From Agroathelia rolfsii (taxonomy: Eukaryota; Basidiomycota; Agaricomycetes; Amylocorticiales; Amylocorticiaceae): a stretch of 64,000 bases of DNA. The notes below the pieces were generated by a model. It worked only from the letters and a program-made list of their open reading frames with translations, was not told the origin of the DNA and did not search any database. A program made the translations under genes and the position numbers. Location of the stretch: contig JABRWF010000003.1 in the NCBI GenBank assembly GCA_018343915.1, positions 4,526,001 through 4,590,000 of the forward strand. The letters are read 5' to 3'. Below are positions 21,553 through 34,193 of this stretch, piece by piece (position 1 is the first letter of the stretch; each line of letters opens with the position of its first letter).

Positions 21553-24500
21553 TCACCTTCCCATATCCCGCCGGCCATTCCCCACATACTCATTCGTAAA
21601 CCAGGCCCACTCAGTTTGACCGATACCCGCAGCAGCACCAAAGCCCATGCCACCCTCATCTATAGGATGCACATAGCGGTACACACTAGCGCCACCGCCA
21701 GCACTACCCCCTGCGCCACTGCCATCGACATACATCGACTGCGAATGATGCATGCCACCATAACCATTCGTAGAAGTCTCCTGTTGCGGACTATAGAATC
21801 CCGCCCCGGTGCCGTTCGTGAGCATGTTCGTGATCGGTGGTGTATGTGTCTGCGGCTGCCCCGGCGCCTGGGGCACCATCGGGTTCGACGTTGACGTTGG
21901 TGATGCATACGACTGCATTGCGCCGACAAGGGACCCATTGCTCCCGCCATTGGTCGTCGCGTTATTGCTTGTACGCATGGACGACATCGGGGGCAGATTA
22001 TATACCGACGAGGACGACATGTCCTGGTGCTGATGATGCGATGGCTGGTGCTGCTGCTGCTGTGGATGGGTAAGCGTTGTGGGCGTTGTCGCCTGCGCCA
22101 GCGACCCCGCAGAGACCATGTTCATGTTCATCGGCGGACTCTGCGAGAAGCTCTGCGGTGAGTTGACGCTGGGCCGCGACGCCGGGGAGCCGTGCATGCC
22201 ACCGTGCGGGAGGGGGTCGTGGTACGGGAACGCGAGCCGCTTGACTTCAGCCAGCACCGTCGATTTCTTCTTCTCTCGCTCGCGTGGGGGCTGGGCAAGG
22301 AACTCAGACGAGTAGAGTGGTTCAAGTGCCGTGAGCAAACGCAATGCTTTGTCAGCCAGAGGCAAGCCTTTGATCTTTGATTGCTCCAGGGTCTCAATCG
22401 CCTTCTTGATATTGCTCCGGAAGACGCCCGTTCCTAGTTGATCCGGGCTTGCAATCAGCTGTGAATAAAGGGAGGGAAAGAAGGTCAGCCACAATCAGAG
22501 CCATGTGAGAATTCTTCTTTTTTTTTGGTATGACCGCACCTGGAAGGAGAAAAACATGGCAGCCGAAAAGACATGCAACGGTAGCCAGTTCATATGCCCT
22601 GGCACAGCCAACGATGTATTGTTGAAGAACTCAGGCTGCACCTGGGCGACGAGATTAATGAGCTTGCCAGCCGCGTTCACCGCAGTGTCCATGCTCCGCT
22701 GGATCTTCTCGGGTGCCAGCCGGCTGTTTGACTTGGCGGAAGCGTTCGTGTATGGCCGGTGGAGCGTAAAGCGGATGTGATAGTACGCGCACGTCAAAAT
22801 CACGCTCTGCACACCCAACCGGCGCTGGCGCACGCCCTCACTCGCGAGTGCACGCGCCATTCGGAACTCGTCCATGTCAAGCTCAGGTGGGAGATCGTCG
22901 AGCCAGCCTTGGAGAATACGATCATTACGCTCGACTTCCTCGTACCGCACGCCGCGCGTTGAGAGGGCATCGTCCATGATCGAACCGATGGTATGCGCGA
23001 GACGGATGAGTGTGATATTGGGCAGATACAGACGCTGTGTCGGGTCGAGAGCAGGGTTACAGTAAGATGGGAGACGCGTGTCATAGTGATCATCCGAGAT
23101 GGCAATGGGTCGGCCAAACATAAACGCCTGCCAGCGCTCAAGGAGAATAATATGCCACCATGCCCAGCGACGACGCTCCTGTACAAGCAACGGCATACGC
23201 CACCGTCCTGGGTCGCGATGAAGGCCCATGGCAACACCAACGGAGATGAGCTCGCCGCGGACGGCCCAAATCTCCTCTGTGTCGGTTTTGGAGAGAGTGA
23301 GATAAAATGCACGGATGAGCTGAAGCTCAATGAGCTCGACACGATAATGGCGACCCTCTTCCATGTGGCGAGCTAGAGCCTTTTTCATGACACCATGAAA
23401 GATCTCGCCTTGCTCTTGGGGTCCACCCTCACTATGGGGAAGCTTGCGCAAAAGTTCGTCGTTCTCGGGAAGGAAGTGGAGTGCGACAGCCATGATAATG
23501 GCGACGGTGGCGAGCGTAATACGATCGGGCGAGCGACCACCCTTGTAGTTGTTCCACGCCTCACGGAAGGCGACATCATTCACGTGACGATAATTCCAGT
23601 TGCAGTAGTCGAAATAGAACGCGATTAGCTGGTCGATCACTGGCAGTTCCGGCTTGACATCAGGGACACAAAAAAAGGCAGGTGTCAGTCAGCGTGCGGT
23701 GAGCTTGAGCATAATAAGTTTGCTCTCACCAGGTCCTTCAGTAGATCGCGGTCATAGTCATGTGACGCCGGGAAGGTTTCCAAATTCAGCATCCCGGGTG
23801 CCGGCTCGGCCGATGGCCTCTCTCCTTCATCAGACTCATTCCGTTCGTTCTACGGTGCAGCAAGCGATACGTCAGGTTAGGTGAGATTGCAAAGATGCAT
23901 ACACGATGCAGTAACAGCCAGATGGCCACACGTACGACAAGATGCGCAGAAATACTCGTTGCGCCAGTGTAAAATCCGCCTTGGTCGGGTGCAACCAAGC
24001 GCCCAGGAGGATCGGAGGACGGCTCAACCCCGGGCTCGAGCTTGGGCTTGATATCCTCGATCGGGCGTGACGATGTTAGCGGCGTCGATGACTGTGCGGG
24101 AACACCTTTGGTACGAAGCAGATTCAGATGGTGCTCGATGATCGCGAAGCTTTGCTCTGGTGTGCAATCAGTACTAGACGGCATGGTCGCTGTTAGGGAT
24201 GCCGGGCGTTGATTGAAAAAAAAAAAATAAGCGACGACATACGACATGAGGAATTTCTCTGGGCGGATCTTGCGCACTTGAGATGGCAAAGGCGCCGACG
24301 TCGGAGGTTCATAATCATGTACATCTTGATAACATTGGTCGGCGGTGCCTACGTAGCGAGAAAGAATGGCAAAAATGCAAGAACACAAGACGGAAGATGG
24401 GCGGATGAGTTATGATGACGGAACGGATGTCAGATTTGACGGAGATGTGTGCTGTACGAACCTCGTAGAGTGCATGAAGAGCAAGGCCGGTTTCTGCAAG

Positions 24501-24905
24501 TCCGAGGGGCGTGTGTGAGTGCGAGTAAGAAGGAGAATGTTTAATGGAGCCGCGGCCAATAAATTTCACCAAGAACCAAAGAGCACATATTGGATGTTGG
24601 TGCCAGAGGAGAGAAGAGTAATGTACTTTAAGGCATGAAGAGATTAAAACGGACCTATCGCATTTGAGCTTGGAGTTTCTGCATGGTTCGCAGTTGATAG
24701 CTTTGCGAGCCCTTTTGGCAGGCGGGGGACGGTCACCTCTGATCTGAGAGCGCGAGGAGACTATGGCCGAGGAGGTCGAGGCGGTGGCAGAGGACGGCAG
24801 ATGGAGATCGTCAGAAGATGTGCGAGCACGCTGGAGTTTGGTGTGGGTGAGCTGTGGAGGAGGCGAGCGCGAGAGAGGCGGTTTGTAGTCCGTGGTGGAT
24901 GCCAT
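21553..24905 (-). CDS. Zn2Cys6 fungal transcription factor with Fungal_trans domain
   Basis: Seven minus-strand exons: 24905-24655, 24493-24462, 24348-24243, 24173-23936, 23849-23730, 23652-22540 and 22458-21553; 921 residues. The binuclear zinc cluster is split by the first intron: exon 1 ends CEPCRNSKLKCDR and the 32-nt exon 2 supplies NRPCSSCTLR, restoring all six cysteines. A linker with LEPGVEPSSDPPG follows. Then comes the fungal-specific transcription factor domain (about residues 250-600), with RGELISVGVAMGLHRDP and RRRWAWWHIILLERWQAFMF. The C-terminal 250 residues are rich in Ser, Gln, His, Met and Gly, typical of an activation region. It should bind CGG-type sites in the nucleus; its targets cannot be told. 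It is convergent with the TPR-CHAT gene. Confidence 0.93.
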
Positions 24906-25793
24906 GGCCAACGACGACGACGAGATGCTGTCAGTGAGCAGTGAGCACGACGCTGGGTACACTCTAGTTAGTATATCCTACAGAGCAACGACGATTGGGT
25001 GCAGAGGCTGGGGGAAGAGCCGAAATATGGGACTTGTTCGTCAGCCCGCGGTCAAGGTGCTGTCCTAGGTCCCCAAATTCCGCGGACTTACAGGGGGATG
25101 TATATATATACCACTCACGGGCTTATGTAATCTTTAATTTTTGTTCTTTTGGTACCGTGTGAATGTACGTGGTAAGAGAAAAGGCAATGCAGAGAAAAGA
25201 CAAGAAAAGCAACAAGAAAAGGTAACTGGCACGGGCCAAGAAGTGTAAGGGTAGGGGTATAGTAAGAGTAAGAGAGTAAAAGAGAAGTAAGGTATACTCT
25301 CACTCTCACACACACACCCACACAAGGCTGCAAACAATCTCATCTCCTGCACGGCGGCTTGTTAGCACGGCATTTACAGACAGACTCCACTGGTCCCCTG
25401 GCTGTCTGCTGTGTTTCTGTTTTTGTAAAGATAGAAGCTGGCTGGGGATAATCTATTTATTCAGTATAGCATGGCCACCACCATCATTCATTTTCAGTAT
25501 AGAGATGGACAGAATTGATTTGAAGATGCGTGGGGCGCGCGTACAGTATAAACGCTATGTATGTATACTACTACAAAGATGACAAAGAATTGATTATATA
25601 AAAGAAGACCGGCCTGCCACCTGCCTTGAGGACAACAATTGCCATCACATCATTTCATTCATTCATTCAACGCCGCCGCCATCCATCGCCATCCATTCAT
25701 GTATGGCAAGCCTCCTCCTTGTGTGCCCAGTCTCACTCTTTCCTGCCGCATCATGACAACTACTTCTGTCTGTCTGTCCTTTCCTCCTTCTCT
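24906..25793. other. Intergenic: zinc-cluster gene promoter and Sti1 3' flank
   Basis: No coding potential was recognised. It includes a run of alternating TA near 25101 and GA/GT-rich simple sequence around 25270-25320. Confidence 0.45.
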
Positions 25794-28700
25794 CTATCTC
25801 GTTCGGATGACACCTGCGTTGATCAGCTTCTGGATCTTGTTCCTCACCACCGCATTCTTCATGTGGTCCTGCAGCGCACCCGGGTTCGTCTGCGCCTGCT
25901 CCAGAATCTGCCTCATCACGGGGTCATTCATAATGCTCTGTTATAAACAAAAATGGCCACGTCCATTGCATTTTTCGTGCAAAAAGGCGCGTAATCGCCC
26001 ATTCAGCTCTCTCATTCCGCATCAGTCTAGAACGCCCGATGCATGCCTGCCTTCCTTTTGTTGCCGCAGCCCATGCGGCAACAAAAGAAATGGCCAAGGC
26101 CGCGACAAGGGCGTCATCATGATGACTTACCGCTATTTCCGGGTCGCGCATCGCCCGTGCTAGTGTCTCCTCATCACCCTCACCGGCACGCTGCTGGTAG
26201 AGTGCCTGTTCACATTTATACTGCTGCTCGGTGATCTCGCGTGTGTGCTTCTTCTCCGTGTCTTGTTCTTCGGCCTCCTGTGCGGCTTCAAGTGCCTTGG
26301 TGTATTCGCGCATGGCGAATAGGATGTTGGACTTGCGTAGATAGGCCTTGACTGTAAAAAATGGCAACCCATTTAGGATTAGCGAATGTCAGCTGCTCAT
26401 TGTCGCCTTTTCCCCCGCGCCGGCAAAAAAAAAAGAAAAAAAACTCAGAGGATCAAGATGAACAGAAGATCCAGAAAAAGAAGCAGAAGATCACAGGCAG
26501 GGTCGGGCAAAAGGAGAAAAAAAAAAGAAGTGGAAGCAATAGAAAAAAAAATAGAAGCATCCATGTGATCATTCAAAGTAGAAAACCACGTACCGAATGC
26601 GGGATCGATTTTAATGGCCTCATTTGCGTCCTTGAGCGCCTCCGGTAGCGCCACCAGCTTCTGGTATGCCGCTGCCCGGTTGTTGTACCCGCGCGGGTCG
26701 CTTGGGTTGCGCTTAATGCCTTCCGTATAAGCCTTGACAGCGCCTGCAAAGTCGCCTGCCTTGAACAGCGTGTTACCCTCCTCGCGGGCCTGCTCAGAGA
26801 GCTCTGGGTTGATGTATGCCAGTTTGTCCGCCTCCGCTTTGGCCTTCTCTGCCTCACGCAGCTTATTGAGGATGTCGGGCGTGCGGTGCTCTGTTAGTGA
26901 CTTTTCGAAGAACTTGATACCCTGCGTCAAATCGCCCTTCTTGACATAGGCAGTGCCAATGCGTCCGTACGCCTTGGCAATCAGTTTAAAGTCTGCGCGA
27001 AGCTGTTATTTCGCAAAATAGACTGATTAGTTTCTTTTCTTCTTCTTCTGGTGAGTTCTAGCAAGTATGCAAGCCGACTAACATCTCTGCCTTCGTCCAC
27101 TGCTTTTTGGCATGTCTCGATCGACTTGTCATATTCACCCTGTTCGAAATAGACAGCTGCGGTTGAGCAAATACGAAATAGAATAGAAAAGTCAGGGTCA
27201 AATGTTCATTTAATGAGAAAAAAAAACTAGTGGACTCGCCTCCCAGGTTAGTCAAGAACGTAATGTCCTTTGGCCACAATTCCCAGGCCTTGTTGAATTC
27301 TTGCGCGGCTTCATCAAATTGGCGTTTGCGGTACGCCTCACCACCACGCTTCTTCGCCTCAATCGCCTCGCGTTCTTCATCGCTCACCTCAACCTGCATC
27401 GACTCCGGTTCTGGCTCCGGTGGCGCACTCGTCGTCTTCGAGGACGACGCCGCAGGTGGGGGGCTTTGTGCGCGCGGCGGTGGGGGTGGCGACGTGGGCT
27501 GCTCCTGAGCCGTTTGTTGTAAATCCTCCGGCAGATCGGTCGATCCTTCCGGACGCTCGTATCCACGCATGTCGATGCCCATCGCCACGCCCAATACGTC
27601 GATCATCCTAGGGTCCTGCAACATGCTAAAGCGGCATGTATTTAATTAATACAGATTCATAGGTTTATTGATTATAAATAATAATAATAATAATAATATC
27701 AGCAATCGTCATTTTTTTCTTCTTTGGTCTACACATTGACTTAAAAAAAGGGCACTTACGAGTTAGCTAGGACAGGGTTTCGCTGGATCATGTTGATCTA
27801 TAGCAATGACATCGTCAGATCGGGTCTAATGAAATTAGGTTATGCACATATGATGCTGGTGAATGCCTCCCTCCCCCCATATGCACCTGCCCTGCAAGGG
27901 CCTTCCCCTGAGGAAGGGTAGAGGAGGTGGGGAAGGGGAATGGAAATCCATCGGGATGGCGTTCTACTGACATCCACCATCATCACATCACACAGAAAAG
28001 GGACACGTTACCTTTTGCATAAAGGACGGGTCCGCAAGGTGTTTCTGCGTCCGCGGGTTTGCAGCCAGCTTGCCTATCAGGTTGGGATCGCTGAATATCC
28101 TGCCGAGGCCTAAAGCATCTGCTGCGCCAGCGCCACTGGCTGCATCTGCGGCTGTAAGGTGTTCTCACCGTTAGTATTTCAGTGAATGATTGGAGATGGT
28201 GAACAGAAAAAGAAAGCGTGTATTCGAACTAAGATCTGAACCAAAAATACCTTTGGCGTCCTTGACCTCCTTGAGCCCCTTTTGTAACGCAGGGCTATCT
28301 TCCACCTTGATACCTTCCTCGTATGCCGCGATTGCTTCATCAAATTGCCGTGCACCGTGTAGCGCTGCGCCTTTGCGAGCATAACCCTTACCCCACTTCG
28401 GGTTTACTTTGACGCACTGAGTACAAGCGCAGAAAGTGATAAGGTTGGGTTATGTACGATGATTGGGCATATCAGCACAGGAAGAACAACCGTACCTCCT
28501 CCGCGTCGCTCAAGGCCTGTTGCCACTGCTTCTTTCCAGCATATGCAGCGCTGCGATTTGAATATAGGACGTGATTCAACCCGTCGATTTCGATAGCCTG
28601 CGTGAAGAGCGAAATAGCCTTGTCGTAATCCTTGGCGGCGAAGGCCTTATTGCCTGCGTCCTTGAGTGCGTTGACCTAGATACAAAAGAACATGATGCAC

Positions 28701-28794
28701 AAGGAGGTGAAAGCTTCAGCACATATTATCCCAGAATACTTGCTGCCAAGCGTATCAACGCCGGACAGGAGTTGAGATAACGTACGTCAGACAT
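25794..28794 (-). CDS. sti1: Sti1/Hop Hsp70-Hsp90 co-chaperone
   Basis: Ten minus-strand exons: 28794-28786, 28675-28496, 28416-28251, 28151-28012, 27797-27760, 27625-27240, 27156-27083, 27002-26594, 26351-26131 and 25937-25794; 588 residues, the usual Sti1 length. The first coding exon is only nine bases (Met-Ser-Asp). TPR1 starts VNALKDAGNKAFAAKDY. DP1 includes LADPSFMQKINMIQRNP. A Pro/Ser-rich linker follows (about residues 215-250). TPR2A then starts AKKRGGEAYRKRQFDEA and TPR2B includes REEGNTLFKAGDFAGAVKAY. DP2 ends SIMNDPVMRQILEQAQTNP and the terminus GVIRTR. TPR1/TPR2B bind the Hsp70 EEVD tail and TPR2A the Hsp90 MEEVD tail. The intron at 27239-27157 starts with GC (GGAG|GCGAGT), inferred because only this donor restores LGAVYFEQGEY. 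Confidence 0.96.
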
Positions 28795-29714
28795 GTCTCC
28801 AGAAGTATTTTATGTTGTGTTGTGATCAAGAAAGCACAAGGGAACTAGCAAGTAGATGAAGAGTGATGATGATTGCGGGAGTCGACTATAGCTTTTCCAG
28901 CCGGGTTTTGAAGCCCCCTTCTGTCTTTCTTCCCCTTCGATTCCTCATTATCATCATCGGAATCTTCCAGAACTTGCATGAAATATCATTAGATTTCCGA
29001 GTTTCCTGTGTTCTTTTGCTTCCGGGGCGTCTAGCTAAACGCGTAACCTAAATTTTGCTGCATAAGTTTGCATCATCATGATCACTTGGAAATTGATTTA
29101 TTGTAACCGTCTATAATATATTCAGGCCTTTTCAACTGATTGCCCACCAGTAATCTGGTAGCGAATCTTCTAAAAGCCCGAGAAGAAACATCTTGACACG
29201 GTCTATCATCGTATCTCAATCTGTCAAGAACAGTTAACAAAGCCTCTTGAGCATTAATAGTCAACGTGATGCAGCTACAAAGATAAGTTACCGAAGGAGG
29301 ATTAAAAAAATCCACTCTCCAGTATCTTCTGGCTATCATTGCATTCTTTTGTGTCTTACGGAATACGCAACTTGAAGAAAAACCCAAATACACTCTCAGC
29401 CGCCGGTTAGACCAGGAACTTGAAGTATTATGAGGAATAAAACTTAATCATTCAGCTGAGGTACCAATAATGTTTCAGTAGCCAACAAGATAGTTTTGGA
29501 GTACCAGCTGGAATTACAATCGTGGTACCGTGACAGAGGTAATGTCATCTTGATTCTCTCATACATCATGCTTGATAGGTTAACATTGCTAATGAATGCC
29601 ACTTGGTTATTGTAAGTCTATTGCTCTTAGATGCTTTTAACTATCACTCTGGGTCTGGCAGATATGTGTTCTTTATTCGACCAACCATCACGACACCTCC
29701 ACGGATATCTCTAT
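28795..29714. other. Intergenic: Sti1 promoter and aldo-keto reductase 3' flank
   Basis: No gene is supported. A minus-strand frame at 29393-29082 lacks any recognisable motif. Confidence 0.45.
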
Positions 29715-31142
29715 CTACTTGCGCTTGACAGGCCGAATGGGTCGTGGTAGAGGCCACGCATCGAACTGAGAAACGGAGTTGAATACATAATTGTAGCTCG
29801 TCCCGTTTCCCTGTAATGACGATTAGAGACCTTGCCGCATGATATGCACATGGACGAATCCCTACCCATGGTATATATGGGAACCCAGCATCAAACGGAA
29901 ACACCGCCTCAATCTCAGCAATATGTTCCTCTTCAAGGACAATCTCCAACGCTTCGATGTTTGAGTACAGGTGCTCGACTTTGCGTCCGCCGAGGATGGG
30001 AAATACATATGGCACCTTTTGCATCACGTACGCGATCGCCACAGTGTGGATGGAATTAGCACCAACGTCCTTGGCGACCTTGTCGAGCACGCGCGACATC
30101 CTCGTCTCGTTTTCATTTCGTAACCAGTTGGGGTTACCAATCGTGCGACCATTCTCGCCAGTCCGCTTGCGTTCTTCCTCTTCGGCATCCGTGCGTAGCT
30201 TTCCACCCGCGAATACATTCCATGGTGCTATGGCCATACCTTATAAATGATACCCATTTGAATTTGAACCTGGTTATGATTGACAATTCAAATTACCTTC
30301 CATACGACACATGGGGATAATGTCCCTTTCAATGTCATGTTGCATCACATTCCACGGGCCTTGGTATATCACAAACGGTGTCTTCCCATGATCACGCGCG
30401 TACTGATTGGCACGCGACACCACAAAAGCAGGCGTTCCCGAGATGCCAAGGTAGAGCACCTTGCCTTGCTGGACAAGATTATGCAGCGAATCCATAACTT
30501 CCTCAACAGGGGTGACATAGTCCCACCAGTGCACATAGAGTAGGTCGATGTATGACGTGCGCAGCTTCTTGAGCGAGTCTTCTACACTTAAGTGAAGGGA
30601 TTTGCGCGAGTTGCCGACGTAGAATGTGCCATCTTTCACGGATGTGTCACGTCTTTTGTAGTGGGTAGTGTACTAACACATACACGATTATTTTGTGGCA
30701 CATATAATCGCATCTCGTCATGAAAAAGAAAACAAGTGCACCACATACCTTGGTAGCAATGAACAGCTGATCACGAATACCACGTTCCTCTGCCCATTCA
30801 CCAATGAACTTTTCACTCGTCTCATCTTGACTAAAATGTAAATATTATTTATTATCTCCCGCCTCCTCTCCACCAAATACGCAGAACTCACTAGCCGTTG
30901 GCCGTGTCAATAAAGTTACCTCCCGCATCGAAAAATGCATTGAGAAGCTTGAAGGAGGATTCACGATCCATGTCGCCTAGGAGCCCACTCCATTGATCCC
31001 CGATACTCAAAGCGCCAAGGCAAAACGGCGAGACATGTACGCCTGCACTGGGTGCCAGCCGGCGACGATGGGCCAGAGGCGTCGCTGATGGCTTCGGGAT
31101 GTTTTGCCAAGTCTTGGATAATTCATCGTTCTCGGAAGACAT
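29715..31142 (-). CDS. Aldo-keto reductase, aryl-alcohol dehydrogenase (AAD) type
   Basis: Five minus-strand exons: 31142-30892, 30830-30749, 30672-30297, 30239-29866 and 29810-29715; 392 residues. The barrel shows NFIDTANGY (catalytic Asp and Tyr, split by intron 1), QLFIATKYTTHY (catalytic Lys), [13 protein letters not shown] (catalytic His), [30 protein letters not shown] and the cofactor-site end [13 protein letters not shown]. The tail [13 protein letters not shown] is characteristic of fungal AAD proteins. These enzymes reduce aromatic aldehydes with NADPH and are numerous in lignin-decaying basidiomycetes; the exact substrate is unknown. Length and all tetrad residues look intact. Confidence 0.95.
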
Positions 31143-31955
31143 GATTCTAGCACCTTGCTCTGGTATTTTGAGGGAGAGAGAGGGTTCCGAGTCTTGTGAA
31201 GATGGAAGTGCCTGATTCCTTCTCTGCTCCTGGCCTACGACTATGTATATATGACTCAGAGGGGGCAGGCCTTTACATAAATGCAAAATTCGAAACATTC
31301 CAACTTCCATGAATTGAGTGCGACCGTCGTGGGAATATGTGGCACTTTTTATCGACATGACCTCTGGATTGAGACTGAATCGGATTCGGTTAAGCATATA
31401 ATCATGGGCCACATCGGGCTCGTCTAAACTGAGGAAGCGGAGGTGTTGAATGGATGTATGTCGGATGCTCGGTTCAGTTCAACCCGCATGTTTGAATAAG
31501 ACCGGGGCCTTCTCGGATTTGTAAGAAAGACGATCGGGCACAGTATGAACAATCGTTTCCACATGCACTATATGTATCGTGATAGCTAAGCCAATGGAGA
31601 CAGCTACAGACACATGGAACATGACGACGCAAGCCCTGCAAACAACTGTTATCCACATCGGCATCGATCGTCGGAATAGAGTCGTTCTTGATTATCACAG
31701 TTTATTAATGCAATCGGCTGATACCCATTTATTTAACAGCGTCCTACCCGATCGAGTTAACCGTTCAATGATACGGTGAAATCAGTATTTCATATATCTG
31801 TAGCGTCATTTCAGTAGACAGATTACTGAGTTAATACAGGCAATAAACAAAAAGAAAACACGGTAACCAATATATCCAGAGATACATGTCTATCATCAAC
31901 GCCCTTTCTCCCTTTTCATTCGATACACTGTAATATGATCGATACAATACATAAA
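31143..31955. other. Intergenic: aldo-keto reductase promoter and hexokinase 3' flank
   Basis: No gene is supported. The left part is the promoter and 5' flank of the minus-strand reductase (start 31142). Frames at 31474-31698 carry no motif. Confidence 0.45.
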
Positions 31956-33958
31956 TCATGATAATTGCTTGGAAGCTTGGAGTGCACAAAGGGCGGCTGT
32001 ATATAGGAGCAAAATTAGGAAAAAAGTGCGTGCTTTAACAAAAATGAGCATGCTGCTTACCACCAACACCACTGCCATCCTTAGCCATACCGATTTCAAC
32101 CCTACGCTCCACATCAGAGCCAACCAGCAGCCTGAGGCTGTTCCTCAGTCCAAGTTCGAAGCCCGGGTAATGCTCGACCAAACTGCCATCGACGCCGATC
32201 GGGATCCTCTCCGTCCCAGTAGTGGACCCACCCAGCTCGGCCTTACCGGTCTGGACAACTATCGCGGCCACAGCACAACCGGAGAGCTGTGCGGCCCTGC
32301 TGGCAACCATGGCACACACCTTGCGGAAAATGACGGCGTCCCTGAGAGAGACGTCATCCTCCTTGTAGCCCAGCTGATTAACGATGACCTTTTTAACGCG
32401 TTCCACGCGTGCACGAGTGGCCACGCCGAGCTTGCCATCGAATCGCTCATCACTCAGGGATCCGATACGCTCACCTAACTCCTCTTCTTCACCGTCGGGG
32501 TTGTGACCCCATGCGGTCTCGGTGAGACTCAGGACGGCTGTATCGAGGCCGTAGTGCGTGTTGATTTCCTTGGTTGACTTGCCACCGAAGATGACAGGCT
32601 GAGGTGAGTAATCGATTAAGTGCAACAGGACATTGCGCGTGATTTCGCCCAGATACATGCCCGAGATAAACTTTTCAAACGCCTGAAAGTGCGGGTTGAT
32701 GGATTCTCGGTCTAATTTGTTGTCAAATATAGTGGATGGTAAATGCGATCGCTGTCCATGTATGTGAGTAAAAATTTGCGAACACAAAGCACACATATTT
32801 TCAGCTACTCACGCTGTTGTTGAATGCACCCCACTCGGTGTTGACGACCATACCACCTCCATTGGCTACTGCCGCGGAGTTACCGAGCTTGGAAATATTG
32901 GCAACATTCTCGAGGTAGGCACCATTAGTGCCCGTGCCAAAGATAGCACCGCACAGGCATCCTCCGGCCTGATATGCGCGAGAGAGCATGGCGCCGACAG
33001 TCTGCGAAATGAAATTTTAGTACCCGAGTCCATTAAAAAAAAGGCTAATTTATCACATCGTTCACAAGGGCCACACACTTGACGTGTATGTGCTTCCTGT
33101 CAAAGGCATCTTGAAGTAACTTCACAACGTCCTTGCCAATGGCATTGCGTGCACTGAATCCCTTGGTCCAGGTTAACAATGTGCCCGAGTCGAGCGCAGT
33201 TTGTTCGACAGGGAATGAAAAAGTAAGTCCTAAGTGGACATAGTCCGGGGAGTTACCAGCCGAAGATTGGCCATTAGTGTAAGGCGTAGGACCAGCCAAA
33301 GAAGCAGGAATGCCATCTTCTGTGGATGGTTCGAGGGTGGTTGAGCTTGTCAGGAAAGCGTCCACGGAGTCGGCAAGATAGTCTGGAAGGGTGTTATCAA
33401 ATGAATGGTGTTTGAGAAGAAGAAACAAACTTACCGAAGAGAGCGGTCGCTTCTCCCGTCTTGAGTTGCTCAGAAACTTTGTATTTCTGCTGGCGAAGAC
33501 GGAATGTTTTGTCCCCTAGCAACTCAACCTCACAGACACGCCTACGTGTATTGTTAAAGAGCCCAAAAATCGCATGACAGGGATTATATACTCACAAGTT
33601 TGTGCCTCCAAGGTCGAGTGCCAGGAATGTTCTGGAGGAGAGTGAGGGGTCAATTTCTTAGTCTTGGCGGGGTCTGCGTATGCGGACACGGTACGCACCC
33701 AATTTCAGTACCGTCTGGCACACCAGTGACGAAAGTCGGTCTGCTCGTGTGATCAGCACAGTGCATACAAGTTATAATAAGACTGAACGCATACATCATG
33801 GCCATCGGATGGCCATAGTTATTCAAACCTTGATGGATCTCGTCAAGGAATGCGGAGGTTAGTTCCTGCAACTCATCCTTGCTCAAGATGAACTGGCCCT
33901 GGAGATCGTCCAGGATGCTTTGTCTGTCAATAGTGCGTGTACGGGGGGTGGGCGCCAT
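31956..33958 (-). CDS. Hexokinase
   Basis: Eight minus-strand exons: 33958-33795, 33740-33699, 33631-33596, 33541-33435, 33382-33057, 33001-32813, 32751-32061 and 31996-31956; 531 residues. Conserved blocks in order: PTFVTGVPDGTEIG, the phosphate-1 motif FLALDLGGTNLRV (about residues 70-83), the sugar-binding LGLTFSFPVEQ and WTKGF, ALVNDTVGAML, IFGTGTNGAYLE, NTEWGAFNNS, and the adenosine-site end SGVGAALCALQA. It phosphorylates glucose or other hexoses with ATP, the first step of glycolysis; some fungal hexokinases also mediate glucose repression. Ser/Gly-rich insertions around residues 130-165 lengthen it slightly. It is divergent from the AP-3 mu gene over 235 bp. Confidence 0.96.
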
Positions 33959-34193
33959 GGGGGTTCACTGGAGAGATGGACTGGGCAGGATATTTAATGG
34001 ATGAGCGCGACTTGGCCTTCCTTTTCCGCTAGATCAGGGTCAAGACCGCTGTACTTCCTTTGCGGACCTTTGCGAGCACCCGTGACATCATATATTCCGC
34101 TCACGTGATATATATATCATCCACGTGACCAATGGTGTGTCTACTTACTGCTACTCATCCTAAGCAAATCCTCCATCCAACAAGAACGACAAT

